The notes under the pieces: model-generated
Seen by the model: the letters and a program-made list of their open reading frames with translations, nothing else
The model's database searches: none
What the model was told of the DNA's origin: nothing
Shown here: positions 10,201 to 22,300 of the stretch, one piece after another
Numbering within the stretch: the first letter of the stretch is position 1
Layout of the letters: each line of letters begins with the position of its first letter
Program-made: the position numbers and the translations under genes
Source: Prosapia bicincta
Lineage: Eukaryota; Arthropoda; Insecta; Hemiptera; Cercopidae
DNA length: 64,000 bases
Direction: 5' to 3'
Assembly: GCA_036971475.1 (NCBI GenBank)
Contig: JBAIZL010000425.1
Location: 1,654,501 to 1,718,500 of the forward strand

Positions 10201-11770
10201 TGTACCGGTAACCTTAGTTTCTCACCCAGTATCAATGTTTCTCACAGGATAACGATTTAATCATTATATTTAGAAATATTTAGGGTTATTTTTCAAACAA
10301 AATTCTTCGACATCCATAAAAATTAATTTCTAACAAGAGTTACTATTTACAAAAAATACGCGCCGTAGTAAGCAACAATACGATCTGTAGGCAATGAACT
10401 AACATTAACAACAGTATAAGCACTATACGATAGTTGCTGTACTTTATTTCTAATATATTTCTTAATTTACCAATACGGGTTTGAATAAGAGTTAAATAAA
10501 ATACCGGAAGAGGTAGAAAATATGATTATATTTCAAAAACCTTGAAAACATTAGAGTACATAAGTAGACAAAAAGCTATGGGAGCCCGAATGGAACCAAT
10601 GTAGAAGACATATACATGCAGAAGACGTATTTATAAACAAATATGTTAATATAAGTAAAACATACTATGAATTTAAAACAATATCAGGGGATGATAAATA
10701 AATGGAACGTTAAAAACATCGATTTGAAGCATTAAGGTGTTGGCAATTACTACTACAAAGTGAACCAGTTTTGATGTGAGTTTACACTCTGCTGTTATAT
10801 TGGTATCTAGTGGCAATATGTCCTGTATAACTGGCTATCATTGGGAGATCACAACCATTTTAATAGTATGTGCAAACTTGGTGCAAGCACACCTTAATTT
10901 CCTCCCATTTGCAACAAATAGGGGGGACTCTGAGCATGTCAACGCACGCAAGAATGCATTGTTAGAATGACTATAAACTGGTGAAGTGACTTATAGTACT
11001 TTGAAGGAATCTCAAAACCTGCTACTTAGAGGCAACTGCAATCTGATTGTAAATATACATTCCACAATCCTTTAAATATAAGAAAAATTCTGCCTTAACG
11101 GCGCAGCGGTTTGGTTTAAACACTATCTACCACTAGTTACACAAAGAGAAAATTTACTATGCTGGCACGCAACACGTACAAACATTCGATACAATTTTTA
11201 CAGTTTACAATATTTGGTACTGAACAAGAAACAATTATTGGGAGAAACCGACTCTCCCAGGTAATTTATTTCCAAAACGTGTTGGGAATGAAATTAAATT
11301 AAATTCCACTGCGTCTACTTTTGTACGAAAGTGTAATGTGTTCCCGTCCCTTTAAATACTTTCAGAAACATATTTTTTACAATGTTTTATAATGCATCAC
11401 CGGGGTTGAATTTTAATTCGAGTTGAGTTCTCATTTTACAACGAACCTTTTTAAATTTATGTATTTTGTACAACGGAATGGCAAAATAAATAAGACATAA
11501 ATAAAAGTGCTATCAATCGATACAAGCACACGCATTCATGTGCATTTGATAAGGACATATATATTTTTTTATCATAATAATATTTTCCTTTTTTGTATAT
11601 TGAAAAGCAAATTATCACACGTGACAAAAAGAGTCCTTTAGAAAACAGAGTCCATTTTATTATAAAAATGAATCACTTTTTATTCGTAGGTCGAAATCAG
11701 AGATTATAGTATTTATAGAAGAATTTCTTATGACAAAATATAGCTCTTGACGATATTAGCTGAATATACA
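10201..11770. other. Noncoding spacer, nothing recognised
   Basis: A+T-rich sequence without terminal repeats or protein-like frames that I can support. A 64-codon frame at 10776-10970 has ordinary composition but no recognisable domain. Confidence 0.55.
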
Positions 11771-11773
11771 ATT

Positions 11774-11927
<154 letters not shown>

Positions 11928-12379
11928 GTGAATGAAATACGAAAAAACAGTTATTTTGAAACAAGCTTAAGAACGTTATATTTTCACAACCCTTTATATT
12001 GATGGGTAAAAGAGTTTTCTAAATATCTTACAAAATACAACTGCACCGGTGACTCTGCAGTAAAATCTCAAAATAAAAATCTCTAGATGCAGGAAGAACC
12101 TGTTTGCTGGTTATAGCCATGGAATAATAAACCATTATAGTTATCCTGTAATTTCCAATGGGTATTAATTTTCGGCAATTTCAACCCCTACTTATATTTA
12201 ATAAAAAACGAAGTATTAAAGTATATTTAATGTAAGTTTTGTGTCATATTAATTTTCTGTGCTGGGTCTTCATTACAATGAGTAGTATTATAAGAATAAT
12301 TTTATTTATTTACCAACCTTTTTCCCTCCTATTTTACTGAATATTAGATTTAACTTTATTTAAAGGGCAATGGCCCTTA

Positions 12380-12545
12380 AAATGCTTATCTCAGAGCTTG
12401 ATACGAAATGGTTAACGACAAATTATAATCATTTCAAGCACGGGCAGTAATTAGAGTGTACACGAGATTATCTTGATTCCTGTTTCCAGGCATTTCCACT
12501 GATAACAGGAGCGCTGCATGCAACGCTAGTGGCTTTACCAAATGT
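12380..12545 (-). repeat. Dispersed 'GCATGCA' repeat core, copy 2
   Basis: Same core as 10070-10200 but longer, including GCACGGGCAGTAATTAGAG, which also occurs inverted at 16378-16400. It is in inverted orientation to the three copies in the 15-26 kb duplication pair. Confidence 0.75.
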
Positions 12546-13068
12546 ATGCCCTTTTTTACTATACTTTTTTTATTGTGGGTAATATGTGAATATTTTTGAT
12601 GACTTGTGTGGTTAAGTTTAAATTGTAAGTGTTTGGTTCAATCTATGCTTCTAGTTTTGTTCTGTCCTTATATCTTATATTTATTTTATTTTTCATTGTA
12701 ACAATTTGCTATATTATGGACATTCAATTTTTAAATCCCGTTATTAAAAGTAGCACATACCTTTTTCCCGATTAGTTTATTAATTGAATATGCTAGCTGT
12801 ATTTTGTGTGTGTTACGTTAGTATTGGGTTTTTTTAGTATTTTAGTTATTCCTTTTATATTTTATCCTGTGTATGTTAATGGTGTTGTCCTTCATTTATT
12901 GTATATTTATTCCTTTATGGTGTTGTTTATGGTTTATGTTTTGGTAGTTTCAATTTAATGAGTATTTTAAAATCTACTTTACCTATTTTTTTTATTGTAT
13001 CCATACTTTTGCTATTTTCCGTATAATTTGTTTTTCTTTTTTTCTTTCTAGGAACAGTAGAGATCTAA

Positions 13069-13069
<1 letters not shown>
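12546..13069. other. T-rich noncoding spacer
   Basis: T-rich on the plus strand with no coding signal. A short stretch near 12930-12960 (TTTATGTTTTGGTAGTTTC) resembles 42310-42330, which suggests another diverged dispersed repeat. Confidence 0.45.

Positions 13070-13100
<31 letters not shown>
13070..13100 (+). repeat. (TA)n microsatellite
   Basis: About 30 bp of AT repeats. Confidence 0.95.
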
Positions 13101-13102
<2 letters not shown>

Positions 13103-13456
13103 TGTTTTTGTCTGTTAGTAAATCACTTTTGTAGTTTGAAAGCTATCAACCAAGGAGACAATTGCCGTAATAATTATGAATAATGATTAACGATTATGAG
13201 CGTAAGTAGAATTTAAATGTGGTCATAAAAATTGCGGCCTACCTTGGTGAATATATGGGCTAACCACTGTTTTTACCTTGTGCAATGATTGCTCTCAAGT
13301 TATAAGAAATAATATTTTGTAATGTATCTTGGACAATAAATTTTATTTTATATCAAAGTGGTACAGTTCATAAAATCTCTTAAACATTGTTAAAAAGATT
13401 GAACGATTTATCTAATAAGGTTTTTGTGAATTATTGGGAAATGCTATTGATATATT

Positions 13457-13499
13457 TAAAAAAAAATATTTTAATCAGTTTGTAATTGGTAAAAATAGT

Positions 13500-13557
<58 letters not shown>

Positions 13558-13602
13558 ACTATTTTTACCAATTACAAACTGATTAAAATATTTTTTTTAA
13601 GT
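13457..13602. repeat. Long palindrome with (TA)n centre
   Basis: A (TA)n run of about 55 bp (13501-13555) sits exactly between two inverted arms of about 45 bp. The left arm ends GGTAAAAATAGTCTTA and the right begins TAAGACTATTTTTACC. They pair perfectly apart from one base in a T run. TA is self-complementary, so the whole 146 bp can form one continuous hairpin. Confidence 0.95.
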
Positions 13603-13630
13603 GTATACAAGAAAACAGTGTTGCATAATC

Positions 13631-13633
<3 letters not shown>

Positions 13634-13673
<40 letters not shown>
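13634..13673 (+). repeat. (TA)n microsatellite
   Basis: About 38 bp of TA repeats preceded by AGAAAACAGTGTTGCA and CTACATA. The same two motifs precede the CA/TA array at 54390-54477. Confidence 0.95.
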
Positions 13674-13677
<4 letters not shown>

Positions 13678-13964
13678 GAGCAGAGTCCATCTACGTCTAC
13701 CTAGATATTGTATTCTTATCATGACCAAAAACAAAGTTTAACTAAAAGTTAAATTAAGTAACGTATTATCAAGGAAAACCCCAATTTAAAAGTCACAAGA
13801 ATTTCAACAATTATCAAGAACTCGACTAGTCTATATAAATTGTTATCGCAGAGTAGTAATGTTCGATATAAAATATTTGTCATTTTCTGAAACTATGGAC
13901 AATACTATAGTAAGAGTCTACAAAAAGATAATTGAGAGAGAATATTGAGACTAGTGTGGCACTT

Positions 13965-14215
13965 TATTGAGTAGGTTCTATTTAAGTTCTTATTTTACAT
14001 TAATTTGTAATAACGTGTCACGTGACAAAAGTAATTTGCAATGCATATTTAAGTAACGAGTTCGCCAGGCAGACCGCTGCGAGTGTAATTGTGGTACTTG
14101 GTTTTGTGTTTAAAATTTAGTCCGCTGCTTGCTCAGTATAACTGTCATATCCGTTATTGCTAAATAATACCCCAGCTGGTGGTGGAAGCTGCGTTGCTGG
14201 AAATTTGATAGTGGT
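13965..14215 (+). repeat. Dispersed ~230-bp repeat, copy b
   Basis: This third copy of the family at 2385-2610 and 46870-47095 lies outside the segmental duplication. It shares CCGCTGCGAGTGTAATTGT, GTCCGCTGCTTGCTCAG and AACTGTCATATCCGTTATTG. Both ends fade gradually, with no obvious target duplication. Confidence 0.75.
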
Positions 14216-14369
14216 AATTATATTGGATATTGCAATTATAAGAGAATTCGATCAAAAAACAGAATAATCTGTTTAACTAAACTTAAGTAATATGATTTAT
14301 TTTTGAACTCCATTATTATTTAAGTCAATAAAGGAAAATTTAATTTTTGTTATTTTTTAATTTTTTTAA

Positions 14370-14790
14370 TTATAAATATGTAGCCTATATGCATATGTCA
14401 GAATAATAATATTAGAAGGCAAAATAGAAAACTAATTTCCTTCCAATTTTCTATTTTCCTTTCTATTTGTGGTGTTTTACTATTATCATTATTATCATTA
14501 TTTTTTTTTTGCTTCCTTTGTGTTTTAGTTTTGCATTGTACGTTTGGCAAGGAAGATTCGATACAGTTATTCCAGTTAATTATTTATTTTACTCTTTTCA
14601 TTCGTTTTTAAACCTAGAACATTATTTATGATATCGTGTGGTAACCATGGCAACAATTTGAGGTTGTGCAATAGAGGTTTCAACGACAACCAGAACGCGT
14701 CAAAAGTAAAATTAGTAAATTAGATTACATTTTTGAGTAGTATATTTCTAGCTATCGGAAAGTGGGCTCAGTGCCAATGGATTAGTTCTC
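14370..14790 (+). repeat. Left arm of a 9-kb-spaced inverted repeat
   Basis: The reverse complement of 23780-24160 aligns here. Matches include TGTCAGAATAATAATATTAG, GTGGTGTTTTACTATTAT, ATATCGTGTGGTAACCATGG, GTGCAATAGAGGTTTCAACG and TTTTTGAGTAGTA. The arms of about 400 bp face each other across the first copy of the 15-29 kb duplication. Confidence 0.85.
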
Positions 14791-14830
14791 GACGATAAAG
14801 ATACTTAGTTCGAAATCGACCTAGACCACC
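14765..14830 (+). ncRNA. Possible tRNA-derived SINE head (A/B boxes)
   Basis: TGGGCTCAGTGCCAATGG resembles an RNA polymerase III A box (TRGCNNAGYNGG), and AGTTCGAAATC about 40 bp downstream resembles a B box (GGTTCGAATCC). An A+T-rich tail follows. I see no full cloverleaf, so this is at best a degraded SINE head. The A-box half is shared with the inverted arm near 23790, the B-box half is not. Confidence 0.22.
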
Positions 14831-15249
14831 AATATTATTATAATTTAATTATTAAATGAATATTTGAAAAAACTGTATTAACATCAATTATCGTCCACTA
14901 TAGGTTAACCGAAAATGTATTGCAACTTGATTGGATGAATAGAAACATATTTTATTAACGATTGAATATTTGTTCAAGATGTATATTAGGAGAGTGGGGG
15001 CTAATAGAAGGAATTGTAAAAACACAAACAAACTGACAAAGAGCACTGCTGTAGCGGGTATTGTCCACTCTCTCACTCTGCCAATAAACGTGTTCGCCAA
15101 ATACGAAAAACTCTTCTATTCGATAAAAACAGTTTGTTTTGTCGCATAAAAGGTGGGATGCCAAACTGCGAGAAATCTACCCAGACAGAGTTTTCTTGGA
15201 TTTTCGTTATATACCATCTATTATTAGGAGTTATCTTAAATAGATTTTA

Positions 15250-18200
15250 TTATATTGTTTATTTGTGCAATACCTATTGTATACTTATATAAATTACGTG
15301 AGAAAATCCACATACAAATATCATATCCAGTACTACGGTAACAAGAGAAATACGACAATCACACTTCATTCAATTCCACATGCAATACCGTGTGCAATAC
15401 CGCATGCAATTCAACGTGTACTACTACAACGAAAAAACCGTGCAATATTAAGTGAATACCACATAAGTACCCAGTGCAATACTACATGCAATACGATTTA
15501 TGTAAAACAGCATGCAATAGCATTTTCAAGATCCTGCGCAATATCATATATATTACCACTTCATTTTAACCTCATTTTCTTGTTCCTAGTGAATTTGTCT
15601 GGAATTTTTATTCATTGAAAATAATTCTTCATATAATACTATATATAACCTTTAGAAAATATTAATTAACTTGAAAGACGATTCCGAGGACAAGAACATG
15701 AGTTGACCACTTTAAGTCAGTAAAAGATAATTTAATTTATACTTTATTATTATAAAAGGGAAGAACGATACCAAGGGGGAAATGCTATCTATGTACTAGG
15801 AGAGACGGAATTTGTAAATAAACTAACAAACGAATGCAGAAGGTAAAAAGCGTTTCAAGGCTAGAGTTCACTATGAGAACACAGCAAAGTGTGTTTCAAG
15901 TGACAATATATGTCAGGTAAAACTGATAAAGGCAGAGCGAAGGTATACGAATAAGGAACAAAGTAAGTAATGCATGCATGGTGAAAGACAAGACGTCCGT
16001 AACAGAAACATTACTGACTGAAAGAAGAAAGAAACTGTAGAAATGGTGGACTTCATAAACAGTTAACGCATTAACAAGCCACGACAAGCGAAACCAAGAT
16101 ATGAATAGTTTAAGATATTCAATAATGTGAGGTGAAATAGACGAGAACAATATTTTAATACATGAAACACGTCTTAATGATATTATTGGAGTTATTAAAA
16201 AAAAAAAAAAATTAACTTCTATACCTGCTTGAAAACTTAAGGTAATTATAATCCAAGGAGTACACTATTAGGTGAATTGTGGTTTATCAGGAGCGTTCGG
16301 TAAAGCCATTAGCGTTGCATGCAGCGCTCCTGTTAGCAGCGAAAATGCATGTAAACAGGAATCAAGATAATCTCGTACACACTCTAATTACTGCCCGTGC
16401 TTGGAAGCAAAATACTTTGTCGCTAACAAATTCATGACAAGTTCTGAGATAGGGTAATAACTTGAGAAAAAATTATTATAAAATTTAATAAAAAGAAATT
16501 TAATAAATTTATTTATTATTAGTTAATAAGTTAACTTAATAATAGATAAGGACATTAATATGAAATTAAACTGTGCAATCTCACCTCCCTGGAAGTCGCC
16601 AAACAGACGCCCGAGCGTCGCTGGCAACGTTGACACTCGTGTTGTGTTCTAGTGACTTCGATGCCAATGTCCTGTACATTGTAAATGTTTCACTCAGGAA
16701 CGGCTTATGCAACGTTATGTAAGCTAAATGTTACTGTCAATCTGTTTGTTGTGAAGAGATATGGTTCCATCAGCTTCGATGACTCACCATTCAGCGACCT
16801 TTATGCTGTGTAGAGGTCGTTCGTGAAGAACAGGATTTTCCTGTGATCAGAGTCTACTCTTCTGACCTTTCACCTAATGTAATCAGATAATCATCATTGC
16901 TTCATACAGATTTTAGATGGAACAAATGGTCATTAGTGTCCAGTTCTTAACTATACTGTATTAGGTTCAGATTTACTGTATAGGGATTTCGATGCTAATG
17001 TCGGGTACATTGTAAATGTTTACACCCAGGAATGACTCAGGCAAGGTTACGTACGCTAAAACGTCACTGTCAATGTGTTTGTTGTGATGAGACATTGTTG
17101 AGACAACTGTTGAGTTGCAACTTTTGGATTTTTTGAAAAAAACACTTATTTTTCAATTACACTTCAGCCAAAGGGTTTCGCACTTGACCCATCATCTTCG
17201 AGCCGAGACGGAACACAATTCCGTTACTTTTGAGCTGTATAGAGGTCGTTAGTGAAGAACAGGATTTTCTTGTGATTAGATTCTTTTCTTGTGACTGTTC
17301 ACTTACCCGTTATTGTCAAAATGAGCTTCGCCCGACATCGTCAAAGCTTAATGAAATCTAATATTCGTTATGGTTTAGAAAGATGATGTTGCAATGAATG
17401 GTCATTTTCAGTTGAGTGTTCAGAAGCAGTGTTCAGTTTTTAACGACATGCCGTATAACGTGATGGAACTTGAGTTCATGGAGTTATTTTTGGGCATAGT
17501 TACGACTCTTAGTCACTGGCACTACGAGAGAAGGGGCTTTTCACGATTGAGGATTACACGGCATTGGGGTGCATTGGACATTTCCACGAGTACAAGTATT
17601 TTGTAGACGACCTGACTACTACTTCTTTCCTACAGAGCCAGTAGCTTCGGAATTTTGAACCCACGTTGTGATTCCGTGTTTAGAAGCGTTGGCGCGAGGA
17701 TCAAGTTTAAATTATCGCTTAGTCAAGTAACGCTACGAATAAACTTTCGCCTTGATGACAACATGTCTATACGGCTACTATACATGCTTGAATACTTCAT
17801 TGTTTCGTTGTTATTAAAGCCCTAACACTACTCTAACGTTTCCCCAAATTTGTTTTTATTCGCATTGCTCTCAACATCACATTCAAAAGTTTCCATGATT
17901 TTTCGCCATTATTTATATAAATTGACAAAACTAAAATTGTACACCTGACATTTTATTCTCGAATATCAAAAAGGACTGTAATATATAAATTGTAAGATAA
18001 GGTTTCAAGACAGAACTATTGTAATGACAGCAAAAGATATTTTATAATAAAGATTTTTATTGTTGTTATTAAAGGGCTTTATATCATTAAAAAATGCAAG
18101 ACGTGAATTATTAGAAAGAAGGTAAAGCTTTAATATGAATGATTGGGCGTAAAAACCCTTATGTTCGTCATTTCCAAGTAGTAGTCAGGGGGCTGCAGGA

Positions 18201-19245
18201 GACTATCACTTAGCATAACATCAAAGTTTATTTACAAAATATAATTATATGCGAGAAAATACATAAAGAAATAATGATTAAATATGTATTAATAATATGA
18301 ATGAAACCTTTAATGATATAAGTAGTATAGAATAATATTAGAACTTGTACGCACCGCAACAATTTGGTGGCTTGGAGATATCAATATGTAAAACTAAGCA
18401 TAATAGATACCTTTTAGAAATTATATGTAATTAAAATTATCAGTTAAAACTCTAATTCACCTTTCACGAAACTGTGGAAAAATATAGTAAAATCTCAAAA
18501 TAGGAATTGAATATTTTTTTATGTTTTGTGAAACGTAACACGATTTGTAGACATTTTTACTGTAAAAGACTTTTTCAATAAAGCTGGATACATTTTCACA
18601 AGTAAAATAACTAAGTCTTCTCTTTAAAAAAAAAATGTTTTTCAAAAGTTACGAATATTTGACAAATGTCACATTCCATAAAATATATACTTTTGATTAA
18701 AATTTTCAACGCTATCGACGACGACGCTATCAGTGAGAGAATAGAGAATTATCCTGAGTAAAAGCGTAACTTTTTCCTTTACCGGTAGTAAAAATTGAAT
18801 TTCAGTGAAACTACACAGATTAAACGAAAACTCTTTCTAGCAATCAAAAGAATGCAATGAATTTTAATTACGATTTCCAGAGAAAAAAATTCCTAACCTA
18901 AATCAAAATATCTTTTATCCTTACTCTTTATTCTAAGTTTGTATTATTTGTATTAAAGTATAGGTAAATGTTTGGTGTGTGATTGTCTTTCAAAGGAAAC
19001 CTATCCAATTGGTATATAAGTCACTTAATAGTGTACACAATCACAGTGCTCAGATAAAATATATTTGCAATATGCAGTCTAGTGATATGCATTTATTGCC
19101 AAACGGCGAACCTTTGAGATTTGTTATTGTAATTATAAACAAATATTTAGTGACTACTTTTCAGGGATAAGACTGATCCAGTTAGAGAAAATCGTAGTTC
19201 CCAAGTCGAAGTATGAGGTTTGCTTACTACCGATATACACTGGAC
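15250..19245 (+). repeat. Large repeat unit, copy A (partner 24168-28760)
   Basis: Colinear with 24168-28760 at roughly 80-85% identity. Landmarks are the repetitive ACCGTATGCAATACC stretch (15370/24290), the block at 15896-16150/24757-24984, the dispersed core (16295/25185), TCACCTCCC...AAACAGACGCC (16583/25678), GTCGTTCGTGAAGAACAGG (16817/26693) and TCGACGACGACGCTATCAG (18713/28111). It resumes at 23099-23200 after the LINE. A partial internal duplication lies at 16980-17100. Several minus-strand frames remain open in both copies, for example 15896-16150. Confidence 0.85.
16295..16455 (+). repeat. Dispersed 'GCATGCA' repeat core, copy 3
   Basis: Contains AAGCCATTAGCGTTGCATGC and ACAGGAATCAAGATAATCTC, the reverse complement of copies 1 and 2. 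On the minus strand the frame containing RDYLDSC...ALHATL is open here. Confidence 0.75.
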
Positions 19246-19258
19246 ATTCCCTATTTCA
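19246..19258 (+). repeat. Target-site duplication, 5' copy
   Basis: ATTCCCTATTTCA, perfectly repeated at 23086-23098. The unoccupied paralogue has the same sequence near 28632-28645. Confidence 0.95.
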
Positions 19259-19353
19259 GGGGGGTGAAGTTGATCGCCTGCACGTGGTGCCCCCTGCTCT
19301 CGACTGAACGATCAACACAAGGTTCGCCTTTAAGCTCGCTGACCAGATACTAG
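19259..19353 (+). pseudogene. Possible C-terminal end of a truncated LINE ORF1
   Basis: One frame is open from the insertion boundary to TAG at 19351-19353, about 31 codons including a TWCPLL segment. I/R1-type elements often carry a gag-like ORF1 just upstream of ORF2. The stretch is too short and featureless to prove it, and chance openness over 95 bp is quite possible. Confidence 0.3.
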
Positions 19354-19367
19354 AGAACCTTAACCAA

Positions 19368-22300
19368 ATGACATCATTGTCTGCAAACGGCCCTTCTCAG
19401 GGCCCTGACATGAGCCTCCGAATATTATATTGGAACGCAGGAGGTCTTAATGATACAAAATTCTTACAATTCAAACGAAACGTCGTAAAACTCGACGTGG
19501 ACGCATTTTTTATAGTAGAAGTGGGAGCTGCGACTGAATTCGCTGAATTCTACAAAATTCTAAATTATACAAGATATACTCTACCACGATCAAGACAAGT
19601 GGCTTCAGGCATTTTGATTGGGGTTAGAAGTGCACTCCGAGCCAAATTTGAGATATTGAACGAAATGCAAGCCAGTGACAAGGCTGAAGTGGTGCTGCTG
19701 CGGATCTGGAAAAATGGAAAGAGTTACAACATTGTTAACTTGTACAAACCCCCTGGAAATATATTGTCGACAGCAAAAATAGAAGACACTCTCCAACCAA
19801 ACACTATCCTTGTAGGTGACTTCAATAGCCCCTCAACTAGATGGGGTTATAGCGCAACAACTCCATCTGGACGAAAAATAGAAGATATGATCGATGAAGG
19901 CCTGCTTGAAGTAAAACAAACTCCCCCTACATTTCTTTCTTACGCTGGGCAGAGCACTCGCCCTGACTTAGTGCTTGTTAGTCCTAACATAGTACTTAAA
20001 ACGCAAGTCAAACTCCTAGAGGATGCAGCGGGATGTGGACATCGAGCTATTTACGTAAACATTGATACTGGGAAACTCTGCTATATACCACAACGGGCCC
20101 CAAAATGGAATTTTAGGAAGGCGGATTGGAACCAGTATAGAAAAATCACAAATGAAGGACTTTCAGACCAACTAAGTCACCAAACGCCCGAACTTGCTGT
20201 GGAAGCCTTCAACAGGACCATCCTCAAATGTGCCCACAAATGCATACCAAGAGGGCAGGTGAAAACTTTCCGCCCCTTCTGGAGCACCAAACTTGGCTCA
20301 CTAAAACAAGCACGCAATGTAGCAAGGAAAAAAGCAGAAAGAACTGGTAGCCTTGCTGACTGTGTCTCACTCAGGAAGTCCCAGGCTGTGCTACAGAGGG
20401 AAATAAAACAGTCAAAGAGATCTGCCTTTCGTAGCTTTCTGAGCACAATGGACTTTCGTAGAGATGGAATAAAGGCACATCGTTTCATCTCTCGACTAGA
20501 AAATGATTCCGCTCCAACAGAACAGGAACCCTTCAGGACTGGTGACAGAATGTATTGTGAACCCGAAGACATCGCCAACCTTTTCTGCAAACACTATGCA
20601 AATATCAGCAGAGTCCTCAGACCAAGAGCTGCATTTAGATTCCTGTTGAAAAAACCGCTACCTAGTTGCACTACTGCCGCTGACCTTGATATTTGCATGA
20701 GAGAATTTACGATCTCAGAGCTAGAACAAGCGCTTCATAATACTAAAATAAATAAAGCTGCAGGGATAGACCAGATTTTCTCTGAAATGCTGAAGAACCT
20801 GGGAGGCACTGCTAAAGAGGCGCTCCTCAAAATAATAAACCTGACATGGAGCAAACACATTCCACAGCAGTGGAGGAAAGGTGAGATAATTCCAATCCTG
20901 AAAAAGGGTAAACCCGCTAGCGACACAAGTGGTTATCGACCAATTACACTTACTAGCGCCGCATGCAAAGTAGCAGAAAGGATGGTTGCAACCCGCCTGC
21001 ACAAATTCTTCGAATTACATAATGTCATTGACGATGCACAAGCGGGATTTAGGACAAAGCGCAGCACAATGGACCATGTTGTTTATTTCTCCCAATGCAT
21101 AAAGGATGGTTACAATCGTAGAATGTCTTCTTTGGCGGTCCTGGTGGACCTGAAAAATGCATTCGACACAGTATGGAGACAAATGCTAATACATAAACTA
21201 TCACAGAGTGCAGTAACTGGCAATCTGTTTGCATGGATTAGGTCCTTTCTTTCTCAGAGACTAATCAGAACACGCTTTGCGGGTGCTACGTCCAAATATC
21301 GTCTTCAGCGGCAGGGCTTACCACAGGGAGCGGTCCTGAGTTGTGGTCTTTTTAATCTGATGATCAACGACATCCTTGAGGCTGTAAAGAGTGTTCCGGG
21401 GGTGGAAGCCCTGCTATATGCCGATGATTTAATTATGTGGGCTACCAGTAGCAACATCAAGTCTCTGGAAAATACTCTTAACGCTGCCCTATCAAAACTT
21501 GAACAATGGGCAAATGAAAATGCTATGGCAGTAAATCACTCAAAGACTACATTCCAGCTCTTCTCTCTGTCCACCAAACGCCAACATTTAATCTTAAAAT
21601 ACAAGGATAACGTTCTTGAAGAACACAACATCTCTAAATACTTGGGAGTCTCAATGGACCGAAAACTAACCTGGAAACCGCATATGGAATACTGTGCCCA
21701 GAGAGCTATAAAGAGATCAAAAATATTAAAACGACTTACGGCCACTACTTGGGGTGCAAATCAGGATGTCCTTATTGCAGCTTATAAGAGTTATGTCAGG
21801 CCGATCCTCGAATATGGAGCTGAGGCAACTATTACAGCATCAAATGCAAATTCGCACAAATTAGAGATCACCCAGAACATTGCCCTTCGAGTTATAACAG
21901 GGGCCCCAAAATCTACCCCTGTTGCTGCAATGGAGGCCCAAACCCAAATCGAACCTATGCTGGCTAGAAGAAACAAACTAACACTCAATTTTTGGGAGCG
22001 GTACAAGAGGACATACAGTCATCGCTGGATATATTACAGGCATGCGACCGAAAGGCTAAAAACCCAAAAAACATCACTATCAACGTACAACGATCTCCTG
22101 AATAAATACAATATTCAGCCGGGAGTACCAGCTAAACCGGTTCAACATTTGACTTTTAACAACCTACCACCAGCTAGTCTGAAACTGCAAAACCATAATG
22201 CCTCAAAAAGGCAATCAAATCCCTCAGAGCTGAGGGCAGCAGCCCTTGAAACTATTAATTCTAACTTCCCGCCAGATGACTGGCTACACATCTACACAGA

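Noticed and set aside
13486..13704. Tyr-Ile repeat frames (also 2618-2812, 49426-49608, 54323-54663, 58721-58957)
   Set aside because: Produced by (TA)n or (CA)n arrays, which have no stops in some frames.
20177..21002. Minus-strand frames of 61-137 codons inside the LINE (19605-23157)
   Set aside because: Shadows of the long ORF2 on the opposite strand.
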